From NCBI GenBank assembly GCA_017303335.1, contig JAFLBK010000003.1, forward strand, positions 523,149 to 587,148: a stretch of 64,000 nt of DNA, given 5' to 3'. Below the pieces are notes generated by a model. It was not told the origin of the DNA, searched no databases, and saw only the letters and a list, made by a program, of their open reading frames with translations. The first letter of the stretch is position 1. Every line of letters starts with the position of its first letter. Of this stretch, positions 8,971 to 18,166 are shown in pieces. Both the position numbers and the translations under genes were made by a program. Origin of the DNA: Chitinophagales bacterium (GTDB taxonomy: Bacteria > Bacteroidota > Bacteroidia > Chitinophagales > Chitinophagaceae).

Positions 8971-10827
8971 TCAATAATTCGGATTTTGTTTGAGGTTCGT
9001 GTTGGCGCCCAAGGCGGCATTCGGGAAGGGTAATAATTCCGATTTACCGACCGTATAGCCTGTTGCATACCGGGCCAGCGCTACCGTGTTGATCTCTGCA
9101 CGTACCCAATTCACCCTTGTTGTACCCGCAGGTGTTGTTCCCGGAGCCGTCTTATAAAGCGAATTGAACCAGAGCCCACCCATATTATTATTATCCGACG
9201 TGGTATTATTGATATAATACATAAAAGTCGGCAACGTGGTCGAAAGGCAATAGGGAGGATATCCAGCCATATAGGTTGGGTTGGTCATTACCGTATTGGT
9301 CGACATTTTCAACAGGTTTGCCTTGGTTTCGGCAAGGGCTGTAGCCAGCAGATTCCAGCGGATCAGGTCGTATTTGCGGATGCCCTCTCCGCCCAACTCC
9401 AACGCACGTTCCCGCACGAGGGCCTTAAAGAAATCCGTTTTGGAAAGTCCTGATGGAATATCAACAGCCGCGTCGGGTGTGGTCATCGGTTTTCCATAGC
9501 CTCTTCTTCGTACCATGTTCAGGGCATTGTAAGCGGAAGCTGTGGGCCCGTTGATCTCATTCTCCGCTTCGGCGAACATGAGCAATACATCGGCATAGCG
9601 AATTATCTGCCATTTCAGACTGAAGTACTGCACAGCGCTGGTGGGTGAAATAACGGGGTTAGTGATCCAGTCGCGACGGAACTTTCCATCATTCATGTTC
9701 GTGATCGCCTGGCCGGTTCTTGTTCCGGTGACGGTGGTGAAATAATGAGCGATGGTCACATCCCGGCGCTGGTCGGTGGAATCAAATAAGTATAAGTAGG
9801 TAGACAATGGGTTCACACTGCTGTTGCCGAGATTGTTCACCCTTGGTCCGTTGTAGTAACCGAGTTTGGTATCTTCCGCGCCTGTTAAGCCGATGCCGCT
9901 TGCCTGGAACATCAATTCTCCCTGGGGGTCGCTCACGGCGTGTGCGCATACCTGGTCTTTCCAGAGCGCCCGGAAACTGGGATTCAGGTTATGCTGACCG
10001 GAGCCGATGATATCGTTGCATTCATCTTTTGCAATCTGGTAATAGGTAAGATAATCGGCGCCCCGCTTCATGGTGGCGTCTTTGCGCAGCGAATAACCAC
10101 CGCGGAACAAAGCGATCCGTGCCCGTAGGGCTTTTATGGCTCCTTTGGTGAGGCGTTCATCCACCGGATCGCCGATGGTGGTAACCTCGTTTCGCCAGGG
10201 CACCAGGTCGGCCGCTGTTTTCAGGTCGCTGAGCAATTGCCCATACAGGGTATCGCGATCGGTTTGCGTTGGGAAGGGCTCTCCGGCAGCCTGGGCATAG
10301 GCGGGTTGAAAATGCTTCGGCAGATCGCCCCAGTTACGGATGGCCTCGAAATAGAACTGGGCCCGCAGCGCCAGCGCTTCGCCGTACATGCGCCTGAGCT
10401 GTTTTTTCTCATTTTCGGAACCGTTGTCGTACATGGCCATCTTCGGGATATTGTCAATACAGATATTGGCGTATTCGATACCCTGGAATAATTGGTTGAA
10501 AGGTCTTTCCAACTGGGCATTACCTGCTGTCGCGATGTACCGGGCGATGTCGCGCCGGTCATTATCGGGGTTGCCGGTAGGTCCCTGCATTTCATCATTA
10601 TCCAATGGATAATACAAACTCAGGCGTATACCATAACCCTGGTCGCCAACCAACCGGCTGTACACTCCGGATAATGCCTTCAGTGTGTTGGGAACATCGG
10701 TGAATACCTTTTCGGGGCCCAGCTCGGTAATGGGTTGCTGATCGAGATATTTTTTACAGCCATTGGTGAACAGCAGGACCATCATACCTGCAGCGATGCA
10801 CATCAATTTGGCAGAAATATGTTTCAT
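8971..10827 (-). CDS. SusD/RagB family outer-membrane glycan-binding lipoprotein (pectin locus)
   Basis: 618 aa. The lipobox ends at Cys24 (LLFTNGCKKYLDQ), the typical SusD start. The N-terminal SusD-like region contains TPR-type helices (ALALRAQFYFEAIRNWGD), and the C-terminal RagB domain ends LKQNPNY, another family hallmark. It caps the SusC transporter and binds oligosaccharides at the cell surface. It begins 23 bp downstream of susC. Pectin specificity is inferred from the neighbouring PL1 and CE8. Confidence 0.95.
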   Translation of the reverse strand: MKHISAKLMCIAAGMMVLLFTNGCKKYLDQQPITELGPEKVFTDVPNTLKALSGVYSRLVGDQGYGIRLSLYYPLDNDEMQGPTGNPDNDRRDIARYIATAGNAQLERPFNQLFQGIEYANICIDNIPKMAMYDNGSENEKKQLRRMYGEALALRAQFYFEAIRNWGDLPKHFQPAYAQAAGEPFPTQTDRDTLYGQLLSDLKTAADLVPWRNEVTTIGDPVDERLTKGAIKALRARIALFRGGYSLRKDATMKRGADYLTYYQIAKDECNDIIGSGQHNLNPSFRALWKDQVCAHAVSDPQGELMFQASGIGLTGAEDTKLGYYNGPRVNNLGNSSVNPLSTYLYLFDSTDQRRDVTIAHYFTTVTGTRTGQAITNMNDGKFRRDWITNPVISPTSAVQYFSLKWQIIRYADVLLMFAEAENEINGPTASAYNALNMVRRRGYGKPMTTPDAAVDIPSGLSKTDFFKALVRERALELGGEGIRKYDLIRWNLLATALAETKANLLKMSTNTVMTNPTYMAGYPPYCLSTTLPTFMYYINNTTSDNNNMGGLWFNSLYKTAPGTTPAGTTRVNWVRAEINTVALARYATGYTVGKSELLPFPNAALGANTNLKQNPNY

Positions 10828-10850
10828 ATTGCGGTTTTTGTTTTTTAGTA

Positions 10851-13800
10851 TTAGAAGGATGCATTGATGCCGAAAATAAAGCTACGGCTCTTCGGGTACG
10901 CCGAGTAGTCGAGCCCCGGTGTGAGCGGACTTCCCTTCACACTCACTTCCGGATCATAGCCGCTGTAGCTGGTCAGCACGGCCAGGTTATTGGCGGTGAA
11001 GTAGAAGCGCAGTTGCGACATTTTCATCTTCGAGATCATCTTTGCCGGCAGGCTGTACCCGATGGTTACGTTATTGATCCGCAGGAAAGATCCGTCTTCA
11101 ATCGCCCAGGAATGCGGGTAAAAAGCACCCGATGTTTTGATCGGCTGCCAGATCTTGGCATTGGCGTTCAAAGCGGCGAGTTGGTCGGGAGCGATCCCAT
11201 AAGCGGTGGTACCCACAACCCATTGAGCGGTCTGCCCGTTTTCAGTGATCGTTCTCCAGCGATCGTTCATGATGGCCAGCATATTCGAATTATTGGAATA
11301 GGCATTGGTAAACTCGATCTTGTTCGCATTGTACACATCATTACCGTACGAGAAGTTCACAAATACACTTGCGTCCCATCCTTTGTAGCTGAATTGCTGC
11401 AGCAAACCGCCGGTGAATTTAGGAGTTGGGTTCCCTATGATCTTCGAATCATTGGTAATATCCACCAGCCCATCATTGTTCTGGTCTTTGAATTTGATGG
11501 AGCCGGGCTGCACCACGCCGATGATGGATTTATTGTCGACCACACCCGCTTTCAGGGTATAGGCGCCGGTGGCGGCATTGTAATTAAAGTCATTAACCGT
11601 ATAGAATCCGTCTGTTTCCAATCCCCACATGGAACCAACCGGGGAACCGATCTTCTGGATGTAATCATAAGGCTGACCGGATACACCCCAGCTCGGATCG
11701 GCAAAGAAAGACTGCTGATTTCTGCCCAGCGCCGTGATCTTGTTCTTATTGAACCCGATGTTGAAGTTGGCATTCCAGTTAAATCCGTTGGTCTTACGCA
11801 TAATCACGGTATTGAGTTGCAGCTCCACCCCTTTGTTGGTGGTTTCACCGATGTTCTGCAATTGGTTGGGATATCCAAAGGTGGAAGCCACGGGAACTTT
11901 CAGCAGGAGGTCTTTGGATTTATTGCTGTAGATATCCAGGCTCAGATCAACCCGCCTGTTGAACAGGGTAAGGTCGATACCGAAGTTGCTGTTCAGGGTC
12001 GATTCCCATTTGAGCTGCTGGTTCACAAGCGCTGTGGAATAGTAGGAGATGATCGCCTGGTTATTCAGCCCGTAGAAATAGTTACCGTTATTGCTGAAAG
12101 TGGTCAGGTAGAGATAATCGTCGATGCGGTTATTCCCGATCAGGCCGATCCCATAGCGGAGTTTGAACTCATTCACAAAACTGAGCTTCTCCATGAATTT
12201 CTCCTGGGAGATCCGCCAGGCCACCGACCCCGACGGGAAGGTTCCCCATTTGTTACCGGGTCCGAACTTGGAAGCGCCGTCCTGCCGTACATTAACAGAC
12301 AGCAGGTACCTGTCCTGGAATCCGTAGTTCAGACTTCCGAAAAAGGATATATTGGTATACCTGCTTTTGTACACTTTCGGATATCCGGTGAAGGCGGTTC
12401 CGAGATTTGTTTGCTTGAAGGCGTCGTTATAGCTGATGTATTTGGGGTATTGTCCGAAGAGATTTGAATAAACCTCCGTTTTTAATTCATAGGTCTCTTC
12501 ACCCACCAGCACACTGAAATCATGTTTACCCCTGAATTTCTTCACCGCGTAGGTGAGTACATTCGAATTGGTGATCGTTCGTGTTTTCGTGGTGTCGAGG
12601 CGGGCGATCGGTTTGGCGCCGCCCTGGATAATGGAATACGGGGCTATTGAGTCATAGAACTGGCGGTCTCTGCGCTCACCGGAAATATACCCAAATGTTG
12701 TCTTGAATGTCAGGTTTTTCAGGATCACGTAGGAGGCATTGGCGGTGATGTTGAACGTGTTGTTGGTTTTGCGCCTGTACTCCGCATCCGTAAGCAGGAT
12801 CGGGTTGGTGAGGTTGAGCCCATTGCCCACGTTCGGATCGGCGAACGGATCGGACTCATCAATGTCTTGTCCGCTCGAAAGGAAGGGACGGTATTTCACG
12901 GCGTTGCGCAGGCGGTTGTAGGCAGATCCCTTGTCATCGGAAACCCCTGCACCCAATACATCCTGTGTGGTATACCGCACAGAAGCGCCTACCGCCAGTT
13001 TGCGTGTGATCTTATAATCGCCTTTGAAACTGAGCAGGTGGCGTTTATAGTCTGAATTCAGCACAATGGCTTTTTCATTGTTGTAGGTATAGCCGAAGTT
13101 GTAAGTAAATCCTTTGAAACCGCCACCCACCGAAAGACTGTGCGTGGTAGTGATCCCTGTTTGTCCAAAGGTCTCCTTCTGCCAGTCAACTTCATCCACG
13201 TTCCTGTATACATTCAGGGTATCCCAGGTGCTGCCGAAATTTTTGGTAAAGTTGGTGCTGTCGGTGCTGCTGCCGCGGGAGCGTTCCGACTGGTAGATGA
13301 CGAAGTCGTAGGGATTCATCACATCCAGTTTATTGGCCAATGTTTTAATGCCCACAAAACCATTGTAGGTAACCTTCATACGGCCTGTTCTGCCGCTCTT
13401 GGTGGTGATCACGATCACGCCGTTGGCGCCCCGGGCGCCATAGATGGATGTAGCCGCCGCATCTTTCAGTACATCGATCGACAGAATGTCCTGCGGCGAG
13501 ATAATGGATAAGGCATTCTCCATCTGCACGCCATCGATCACGTAGAGCGGAGAATTATCGCCGGTGATCGACATTCCGCCACGCACCCGTATGCGTACAT
13601 CCGCATCCGGAGATCCCTCGGCCGTTGTGGCCGTAACACCGGCCAGCCGGCCATTCAACGCTTCGGCGGCCGAGTTGACCGGAATATCACGCAATTGCCT
13701 GGCGCCGACAGAAGACACAGAAGCCAGCAGATCTTTCCGCCGAACCGTCTGGTAACCGATCACCACCACATCTTCCTGGGTGATCACAGCCCTTGGCAAC

Positions 13801-14081
13801 TTAATCGTTCCCGCGTCTTCGCCCGAGACAGCGAAATTCAATTTCTCGAAACCAACGGAACTGGCTTCAAGATTAACCGTACCGGTAGTGGTAATGGATA
13901 TGCTGAAATTTCCATCCTTATCGGTTTGTACTCCCTTCCTGACACCCTTACCCGTAATATTGACCCCCTGAACCGGGTTGCCCGATTCATCCACCACTTT
14001 TCCTTTTATGACGCGGTTCTGAGCCAGTAATGTAAACGGAATGAAAAACAATACGGTTAGTAAGAATCGTACTTTGTTCAT
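10851..14081 (-). CDS. SusC/RagA family TonB-dependent transporter (pectin locus)
   Basis: 1076 aa. Signal peptide at 1-20, then a carboxypeptidase-regulatory-like domain (about 22-100), a TonB-box region (EDVVVIGYQTV), a plug domain with the VRIRVRGG and YVIDGV landmarks, and a 22-strand barrel ending in a terminal Phe (FGINASF). It imports oligogalacturonides into the periplasm. Unlike the second SusC in the window it has no STN domain, which fits regulation by the adjacent LacI-type protein rather than by a sigma/anti-sigma pair. Divergent from the regulator, with an operator in the gap. Confidence 0.95.
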   Translation of the reverse strand: MNKVRFLLTVLFFIPFTLLAQNRVIKGKVVDESGNPVQGVNITGKGVRKGVQTDKDGNFSISITTTGTVNLEASSVGFEKLNFAVSGEDAGTIKLPRAVITQEDVVVIGYQTVRRKDLLASVSSVGARQLRDIPVNSAAEALNGRLAGVTATTAEGSPDADVRIRVRGGMSITGDNSPLYVIDGVQMENALSIISPQDILSIDVLKDAAATSIYGARGANGVIVITTKSGRTGRMKVTYNGFVGIKTLANKLDVMNPYDFVIYQSERSRGSSTDSTNFTKNFGSTWDTLNVYRNVDEVDWQKETFGQTGITTTHSLSVGGGFKGFTYNFGYTYNNEKAIVLNSDYKRHLLSFKGDYKITRKLAVGASVRYTTQDVLGAGVSDDKGSAYNRLRNAVKYRPFLSSGQDIDESDPFADPNVGNGLNLTNPILLTDAEYRRKTNNTFNITANASYVILKNLTFKTTFGYISGERRDRQFYDSIAPYSIIQGGAKPIARLDTTKTRTITNSNVLTYAVKKFRGKHDFSVLVGEETYELKTEVYSNLFGQYPKYISYNDAFKQTNLGTAFTGYPKVYKSRYTNISFFGSLNYGFQDRYLLSVNVRQDGASKFGPGNKWGTFPSGSVAWRISQEKFMEKLSFVNEFKLRYGIGLIGNNRIDDYLYLTTFSNNGNYFYGLNNQAIISYYSTALVNQQLKWESTLNSNFGIDLTLFNRRVDLSLDIYSNKSKDLLLKVPVASTFGYPNQLQNIGETTNKGVELQLNTVIMRKTNGFNWNANFNIGFNKNKITALGRNQQSFFADPSWGVSGQPYDYIQKIGSPVGSMWGLETDGFYTVNDFNYNAATGAYTLKAGVVDNKSIIGVVQPGSIKFKDQNNDGLVDITNDSKIIGNPTPKFTGGLLQQFSYKGWDASVFVNFSYGNDVYNANKIEFTNAYSNNSNMLAIMNDRWRTITENGQTAQWVVGTTAYGIAPDQLAALNANAKIWQPIKTSGAFYPHSWAIEDGSFLRINNVTIGYSLPAKMISKMKMSQLRFYFTANNLAVLTSYSGYDPEVSVKGSPLTPGLDYSAYPKSRSFIFGINASF

Positions 14082-14231
14082 ATAGCAGTATTTATTTTTT
14101 AAGCGTTCTGTGTAAAACCTGCAATCATTTTTGTTTTAGAACAGGCAGGATTTTCGTATTTTCAGGGGGTAGCAGGATCAATTCTACACAGATTATTCAA
14201 GAATTTTCTAAACGGGAATTGATTTTTTTAC

Positions 14232-14255
14232 GCAATCGTTGCCGGTAACGATTGC
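14232..14255. promoter_or_regulatory. LacI-type operator between susC and the regulator gene
   Basis: A near-perfect 24-bp palindrome with GCAATCGTT and AACGATTGC arms around GCCGGT, the CG-centred form typical of LacI-family sites. It lies 151 bp upstream of susC and 101 bp upstream of the regulator start. A close relative is at 2210-2233 upstream of kduD. The rest of the 274-bp gap is AT-rich, and I see no confident promoter in it. Confidence 0.75.
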
Positions 14256-14355
14256 AGCAGGAAATCAAACACTTAAAATAAGTTCAGGCATCTTTTTTTA
14301 GGTTGAAGCAAGTGCCTACATTTACCGGCCAAAGCAGGAGAAACTATTTAAGGAC

Positions 14356-15423
14356 ATGTACGAACCCATCACCATCAAGGACATCGCCAAAGCGCTGGGG
14401 TTATCTACATCCACCGTATCACGGGCCTTACGCGGAAGCTACGAGATCAGCCCCGAAACCAAGAAGCTGGTGATCGAGTATGCCGAGCAGTACAATTACC
14501 GCCCGAACCCGATCGCCCTCAGCCTCAAAGAACGCAGAAGCCGCTCCATCGGCGTGGTGGTTTGCGAGATCGCCAATAACTTTTTCTCCCAGGCCATCAA
14601 CGGTATCGAATCCATCGCCTACAACCGGGGATACCATGTTATCATATCGCAGAGTCATGAATCTTACGAACGGGAAGTGGTGAATGTTGAACACCTGGCC
14701 TCCCGCTCGGTGGATGGTTTACTGGTATCGCTGTCTTCCGAAACCGACCAGATCGAGCATTTCCGGAACCTGCACGAAAAAGGATTCCCGATCGTGTTCT
14801 TCGACCGCATTGCCGAAGAGATCGAAACGTTCAAAGTAGTGGTGGATAATTATAAAGGCGCCTACAATGCCACCAAACACCTGATCGACTCCGGCTATAC
14901 CCGCATCGCCCACGTTACAAGCGCCCAGCATCTTTCGATCAGCAAAGAACGGCTCGAAGGATACAAGGCCGCCCTGGCCGACCATGGCATCGCTCTCGAA
15001 GAATCGCTGATCCGTTTTTGCAATCACGGTGGAATGATCTATGCCGAACTGGAGGAAGCGGTGAAAAGTTTAACCGCGATGAAGAATCGCCCCGATGCCA
15101 TTTTCAGCGCGGGCGACCGGCTCACCATCAGTTGCCTGAATGCGTTAAAGTCGAACGGATTCCGCATCCCGGAAGACATTGGCCTGGTGGGCTTCTCCAA
15201 CTCACCGCTGGTGGAATTGCTGAGCCCGGCCTTATCGGTGGTGAAACAGCCAGCCTTCGAAATGGGACAGGTAGCCACAGAACTGCTCATCCAGCTCATC
15301 GAAAGCAAACGGCCCGTAACCGAATTTGAGAAAGTGGTGTTGCAGACCGAACTGTTCACCCGCGATTCTTCAGCCGCGAAAGCAACGGAGAAAAAAGCGA
15401 AAGCCAAAAAAGCGGTGAACTGA
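14356..15423 (+). CDS. LacI-family transcriptional regulator, probable pectin/uronate regulator
   Basis: 355 aa. An N-terminal helix-turn-helix (ITIKDIAKALGLSTSTVSRA, residues 4-23) with its hinge region precedes a periplasmic-binding-protein-like effector domain starting at SIGVVV near residue 66. The C-terminus is an unusual Lys/Ala-rich tail (AAKATEKKAKAKKAVN). It is divergent from susC, and a LacI-type palindrome sits in the shared gap and again at kduD, so autoregulation plus control of uptake and catabolism is inferred. The effector is unknown; a KDG-like intermediate would be reasonable by analogy with other uronate regulators. Confidence 0.9.
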   Translation: MYEPITIKDIAKALGLSTSTVSRALRGSYEISPETKKLVIEYAEQYNYRPNPIALSLKERRSRSIGVVVCEIANNFFSQAINGIESIAYNRGYHVIISQSHESYEREVVNVEHLASRSVDGLLVSLSSETDQIEHFRNLHEKGFPIVFFDRIAEEIETFKVVVDNYKGAYNATKHLIDSGYTRIAHVTSAQHLSISKERLEGYKAALADHGIALEESLIRFCNHGGMIYAELEEAVKSLTAMKNRPDAIFSAGDRLTISCLNALKSNGFRIPEDIGLVGFSNSPLVELLSPALSVVKQPAFEMGQVATELLIQLIESKRPVTEFEKVVLQTELFTRDSSAAKATEKKAKAKKAVN

Positions 15424-15433
15424 TCCGCTGCTG

Positions 15434-16918
15434 CTAGAACTGGAAGTAGATGAATGAACTGCTGCTCTCCTGGCTCCATATCAGTAACAACAACAAAACC
15501 GCCCAGCCGATCCCCAATAACCACCAGGGTATTTTCTTTACAACGGCAAGCACATTTGTATCCCGCATGAGCCAATGAATGCTCACCAATAAAACCGTTA
15601 TCAACGTCACCTTGATAATACTGAGGGTAGTAAGGTAGGCTTCGGCTCCCGGGGCATTGTAAAACATCGATTGCAGCAATTGCCAGGCAGAACTGAAATC
15701 AGGTGAACGAAAGAACACCCAGGTTACATTGATAAAGAAGAAGGTGATCATCGCGTAGATGAAATTCAGGAGTGTTTTTCTCTTGAATTCCTTCGGGATG
15801 GTTCCCAACACACCCACTTCACCGGATGGCACCCCGGTCATCGGAACCATAGCCGGTTTCTTCCTGAAATCCTGGAGGATCTTCTCTCCCCACAAATACG
15901 CACCATGCAAGGCACCCCATACCACGAAGGTCCAGTTGGCGCCATGCCATAAGCCGCCCAGCAGCATGGTGATCATTAAATTGATATAGGTTCTGAATTT
16001 CCCATTCCGGTTTCCGCCCAGCGGTATGTATAAATAATCCCGCAGCCAGGCCGATAAGGTAATATGCCATCTTCGCCAGAAATCCGAGAAACCGATGGCT
16101 GCATAGGGATAGAGGAAATTTTGCGGCAACACGAAACCCAAACAGGAAGCTACCCCGATGGCACAGGTTGAATAACCGGCGAAGTCGCAGAATATCTGCC
16201 CGGAAAAAGCCAGTACGCCTGTCCAGGCATCCAGTGTTTTCAGGGGAGCCCCGGGGCCAAATACATTATCGGCCGTAGGCGCCAGCATACTGTCTGCCAA
16301 AACCACTTTCATAAATAAGCCCAGCGAGATCAGCAATAAACCCTGCAGCATCTGCTGCTGAGATGCTTTTCGTTCCGCTTCAAACTGCGGTACCAGCTGC
16401 GGCGGACGCACGATCGGGCCGGCCACCAGGTGGGGAAAGAACGTAACGAACAAAGAGAAGTCGAGCAGGTTTTTCACCGGTTCGCTTTTCTTCTTGTACA
16501 TATCGATCGTATAACAAAGCGTGGTGAAGGTATAGAACGAGATACCTGCCGGCAGGATGATATTGGGTTTTGCGGGATGGAAATCGGCCCCGAACAGGTT
16601 CACTAACTGTGTAAAGTTCTCCAGCAAAAAAGTTCCGTATTTGAAAAAACACAGCATGCCGAGGTTTCCGATCAAACTTAACACCAGCAAGAGCCTCCGT
16701 TTGTGTATGTTCGGCTGCGTATACAAGGCACGGCCAACATAAAAATCCACTACCGTGGATAACCACAGCAACAGGATAAAGGGTGGATTCCAGGCTGCAT
16801 AGAAGATATAGCTTGCCAGCAGCAGGTTAACCTTTTTCAGCTTCCACGAGAATGGAAGATTGTGCAATAGGAGGATGATAATAAAAAAAGCAATGAAGGT
16901 ATAGGAGTTGAATACCAT
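15434..16918 (-). CDS. MBOAT-family O-acyltransferase (AlgI-like)
   Basis: 494 aa, strongly hydrophobic, with about ten or more membrane segments. The family signature is present: WRRWHITLSAWLRDYLYIPL and the catalytic His in LGGLWHGANWTFVVWG. AlgI-like proteins pass acetyl groups across the inner membrane for O-acetylation of polysaccharides. It is convergent with the LacI regulator (10 bp apart) and follows an SGNH-type gene after 12 bp, the usual MBOAT/esterase-fold pairing. The acceptor polymer is unknown. Confidence 0.92.
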   Translation of the reverse strand: MVFNSYTFIAFFIIILLLHNLPFSWKLKKVNLLLASYIFYAAWNPPFILLLWLSTVVDFYVGRALYTQPNIHKRRLLLVLSLIGNLGMLCFFKYGTFLLENFTQLVNLFGADFHPAKPNIILPAGISFYTFTTLCYTIDMYKKKSEPVKNLLDFSLFVTFFPHLVAGPIVRPPQLVPQFEAERKASQQQMLQGLLLISLGLFMKVVLADSMLAPTADNVFGPGAPLKTLDAWTGVLAFSGQIFCDFAGYSTCAIGVASCLGFVLPQNFLYPYAAIGFSDFWRRWHITLSAWLRDYLYIPLGGNRNGKFRTYINLMITMLLGGLWHGANWTFVVWGALHGAYLWGEKILQDFRKKPAMVPMTGVPSGEVGVLGTIPKEFKRKTLLNFIYAMITFFFINVTWVFFRSPDFSSAWQLLQSMFYNAPGAEAYLTTLSIIKVTLITVLLVSIHWLMRDTNVLAVVKKIPWWLLGIGWAVLLLLLIWSQESSSSFIYFQF

Positions 16919-16930
16919 GATGTGATCAGT

Positions 16931-17974
16931 TTAAGGTTGAACTTGTTTGGAAAATTTCCATCCTTTCTCTTCGGTAAGTATGCGGATGAACAACTTCGTG
17001 AATGCCACCGCATCCGGTTGGGTCAGGTGCGACAGTTCGGGACAACGAAACTTCGTCATCTCCGGGTAGTCGGCAAAATGCAGCCCTTTACACCCGGTAA
17101 CAGCCAGTATCCGTTCCCAGTATTTATCCCGCGGGAAACCCATACTTTCTCCCATCAGCATGGGGTTGCTGGATGGTGTGCGTATAAAAAACACCTCACC
17201 TCCTCTTGCCTTTATTTTATCCACACTTGTTTTCACCAGGTTGAGCAGCGAGTCCAGTTTTGCGCCCGACGCCGGAGGGTCCTTACTGTTCTTCCGGAAA
17301 AAATCCCAAATACCCTTTACCTGGTTTTGCAGGTTCGTATCCGCGGCAAAACGTTCTGTCATGTATTCCTGCCGGTTGAATTTCACCCTTCCGAAATCAA
17401 CCGGGAATATCGGGAATGATCGAACACCCGGCCTGTCGGGGATCTGCAACCTGTCCAGCATTGCGTTCAGCGAAAGCCGGTCTTTATCAAGAAAAACAAA
17501 TTGCGATTCCAGTAACCGGTTCAATTTGAAGCTTGCCCATTGCGCCGGTGTTTCATCCTTATAGTATTTCAGATTCTTTCTTGGTCTCCACTGGTTATCC
17601 CCGCTTGTAGAGAAGAACAACGGCTCGGTTACATCCACGATCAGCTTGCCCTTAAACGCGGGATCGTTGGCAAGATCCTCCAGCACCGGTATCGGTGTAC
17701 TACCCACACAGGCCAGCTGAACAGCATGGTCGCCGGTGATCGATTCCCATGTTTTGATATCCAGGTCGAATTTGATCCGGGAAGAACCGATGAATACGGT
17801 CGCCCGGTCGATTGGCTCGGAAGCCATTCTGCGTTTGTCGGACCAAAGAGGACCTTCATCATCGTAGCTTGCATCGTATCCTTTGCTGCGAACATAAAGT
17901 TCCCAGCTGATCACCGTGGCGGCTACCAACACAACGGTTAATATGCCCGCCTTGGCCAAAGACGTTGAATTCAT
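16931..17974 (-). CDS. SGNH-like periplasmic partner of the MBOAT acyltransferase
   Basis: 347 aa. One N-terminal membrane anchor (about residues 8-27) is followed by a domain with TVFIGSSRIKFDLD, which resembles SGNH block I with the Ser nucleophile. FFIRTPSSNP and LHFADYPEM are later segments; the ending PELSHLTQPDAVAFTKL supplies a possible Asp/His pair. The arrangement recalls AlgJ/AlgX or DUF1574-type proteins that complete O-acetyl transfer in the periplasm. It is the upstream gene of the two-gene unit. I recognise the role mainly from gene pairing, so the function is tentative. Confidence 0.7.
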   Translation of the reverse strand: MNSTSLAKAGILTVVLVAATVISWELYVRSKGYDASYDDEGPLWSDKRRMASEPIDRATVFIGSSRIKFDLDIKTWESITGDHAVQLACVGSTPIPVLEDLANDPAFKGKLIVDVTEPLFFSTSGDNQWRPRKNLKYYKDETPAQWASFKLNRLLESQFVFLDKDRLSLNAMLDRLQIPDRPGVRSFPIFPVDFGRVKFNRQEYMTERFAADTNLQNQVKGIWDFFRKNSKDPPASGAKLDSLLNLVKTSVDKIKARGGEVFFIRTPSSNPMLMGESMGFPRDKYWERILAVTGCKGLHFADYPEMTKFRCPELSHLTQPDAVAFTKLFIRILTEEKGWKFSKQVQP

Positions 17975-18166
17975 GTTACTGAATTAAAAGTGACTAATAA
18001 TAAATTTATAGGGAATGGAAAGCGCTGTCAGTTGATCGGTTCCCTTGCATTGTTGCTGCAATGGATAGTTTCTGTTTCAACATTGGCTAAAGGTATAGTT
18101 TAGAATCGGGAATACATAGCTTCCGGCTAAATAAAAAATCCGTTGGGAGGATATGGCAGGAATGGC

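Noticed and set aside
11013..12467. 484-codon plus-strand open frame opposite susC
   Set aside because: An antisense shadow of a well-defined SusC gene; no family features.
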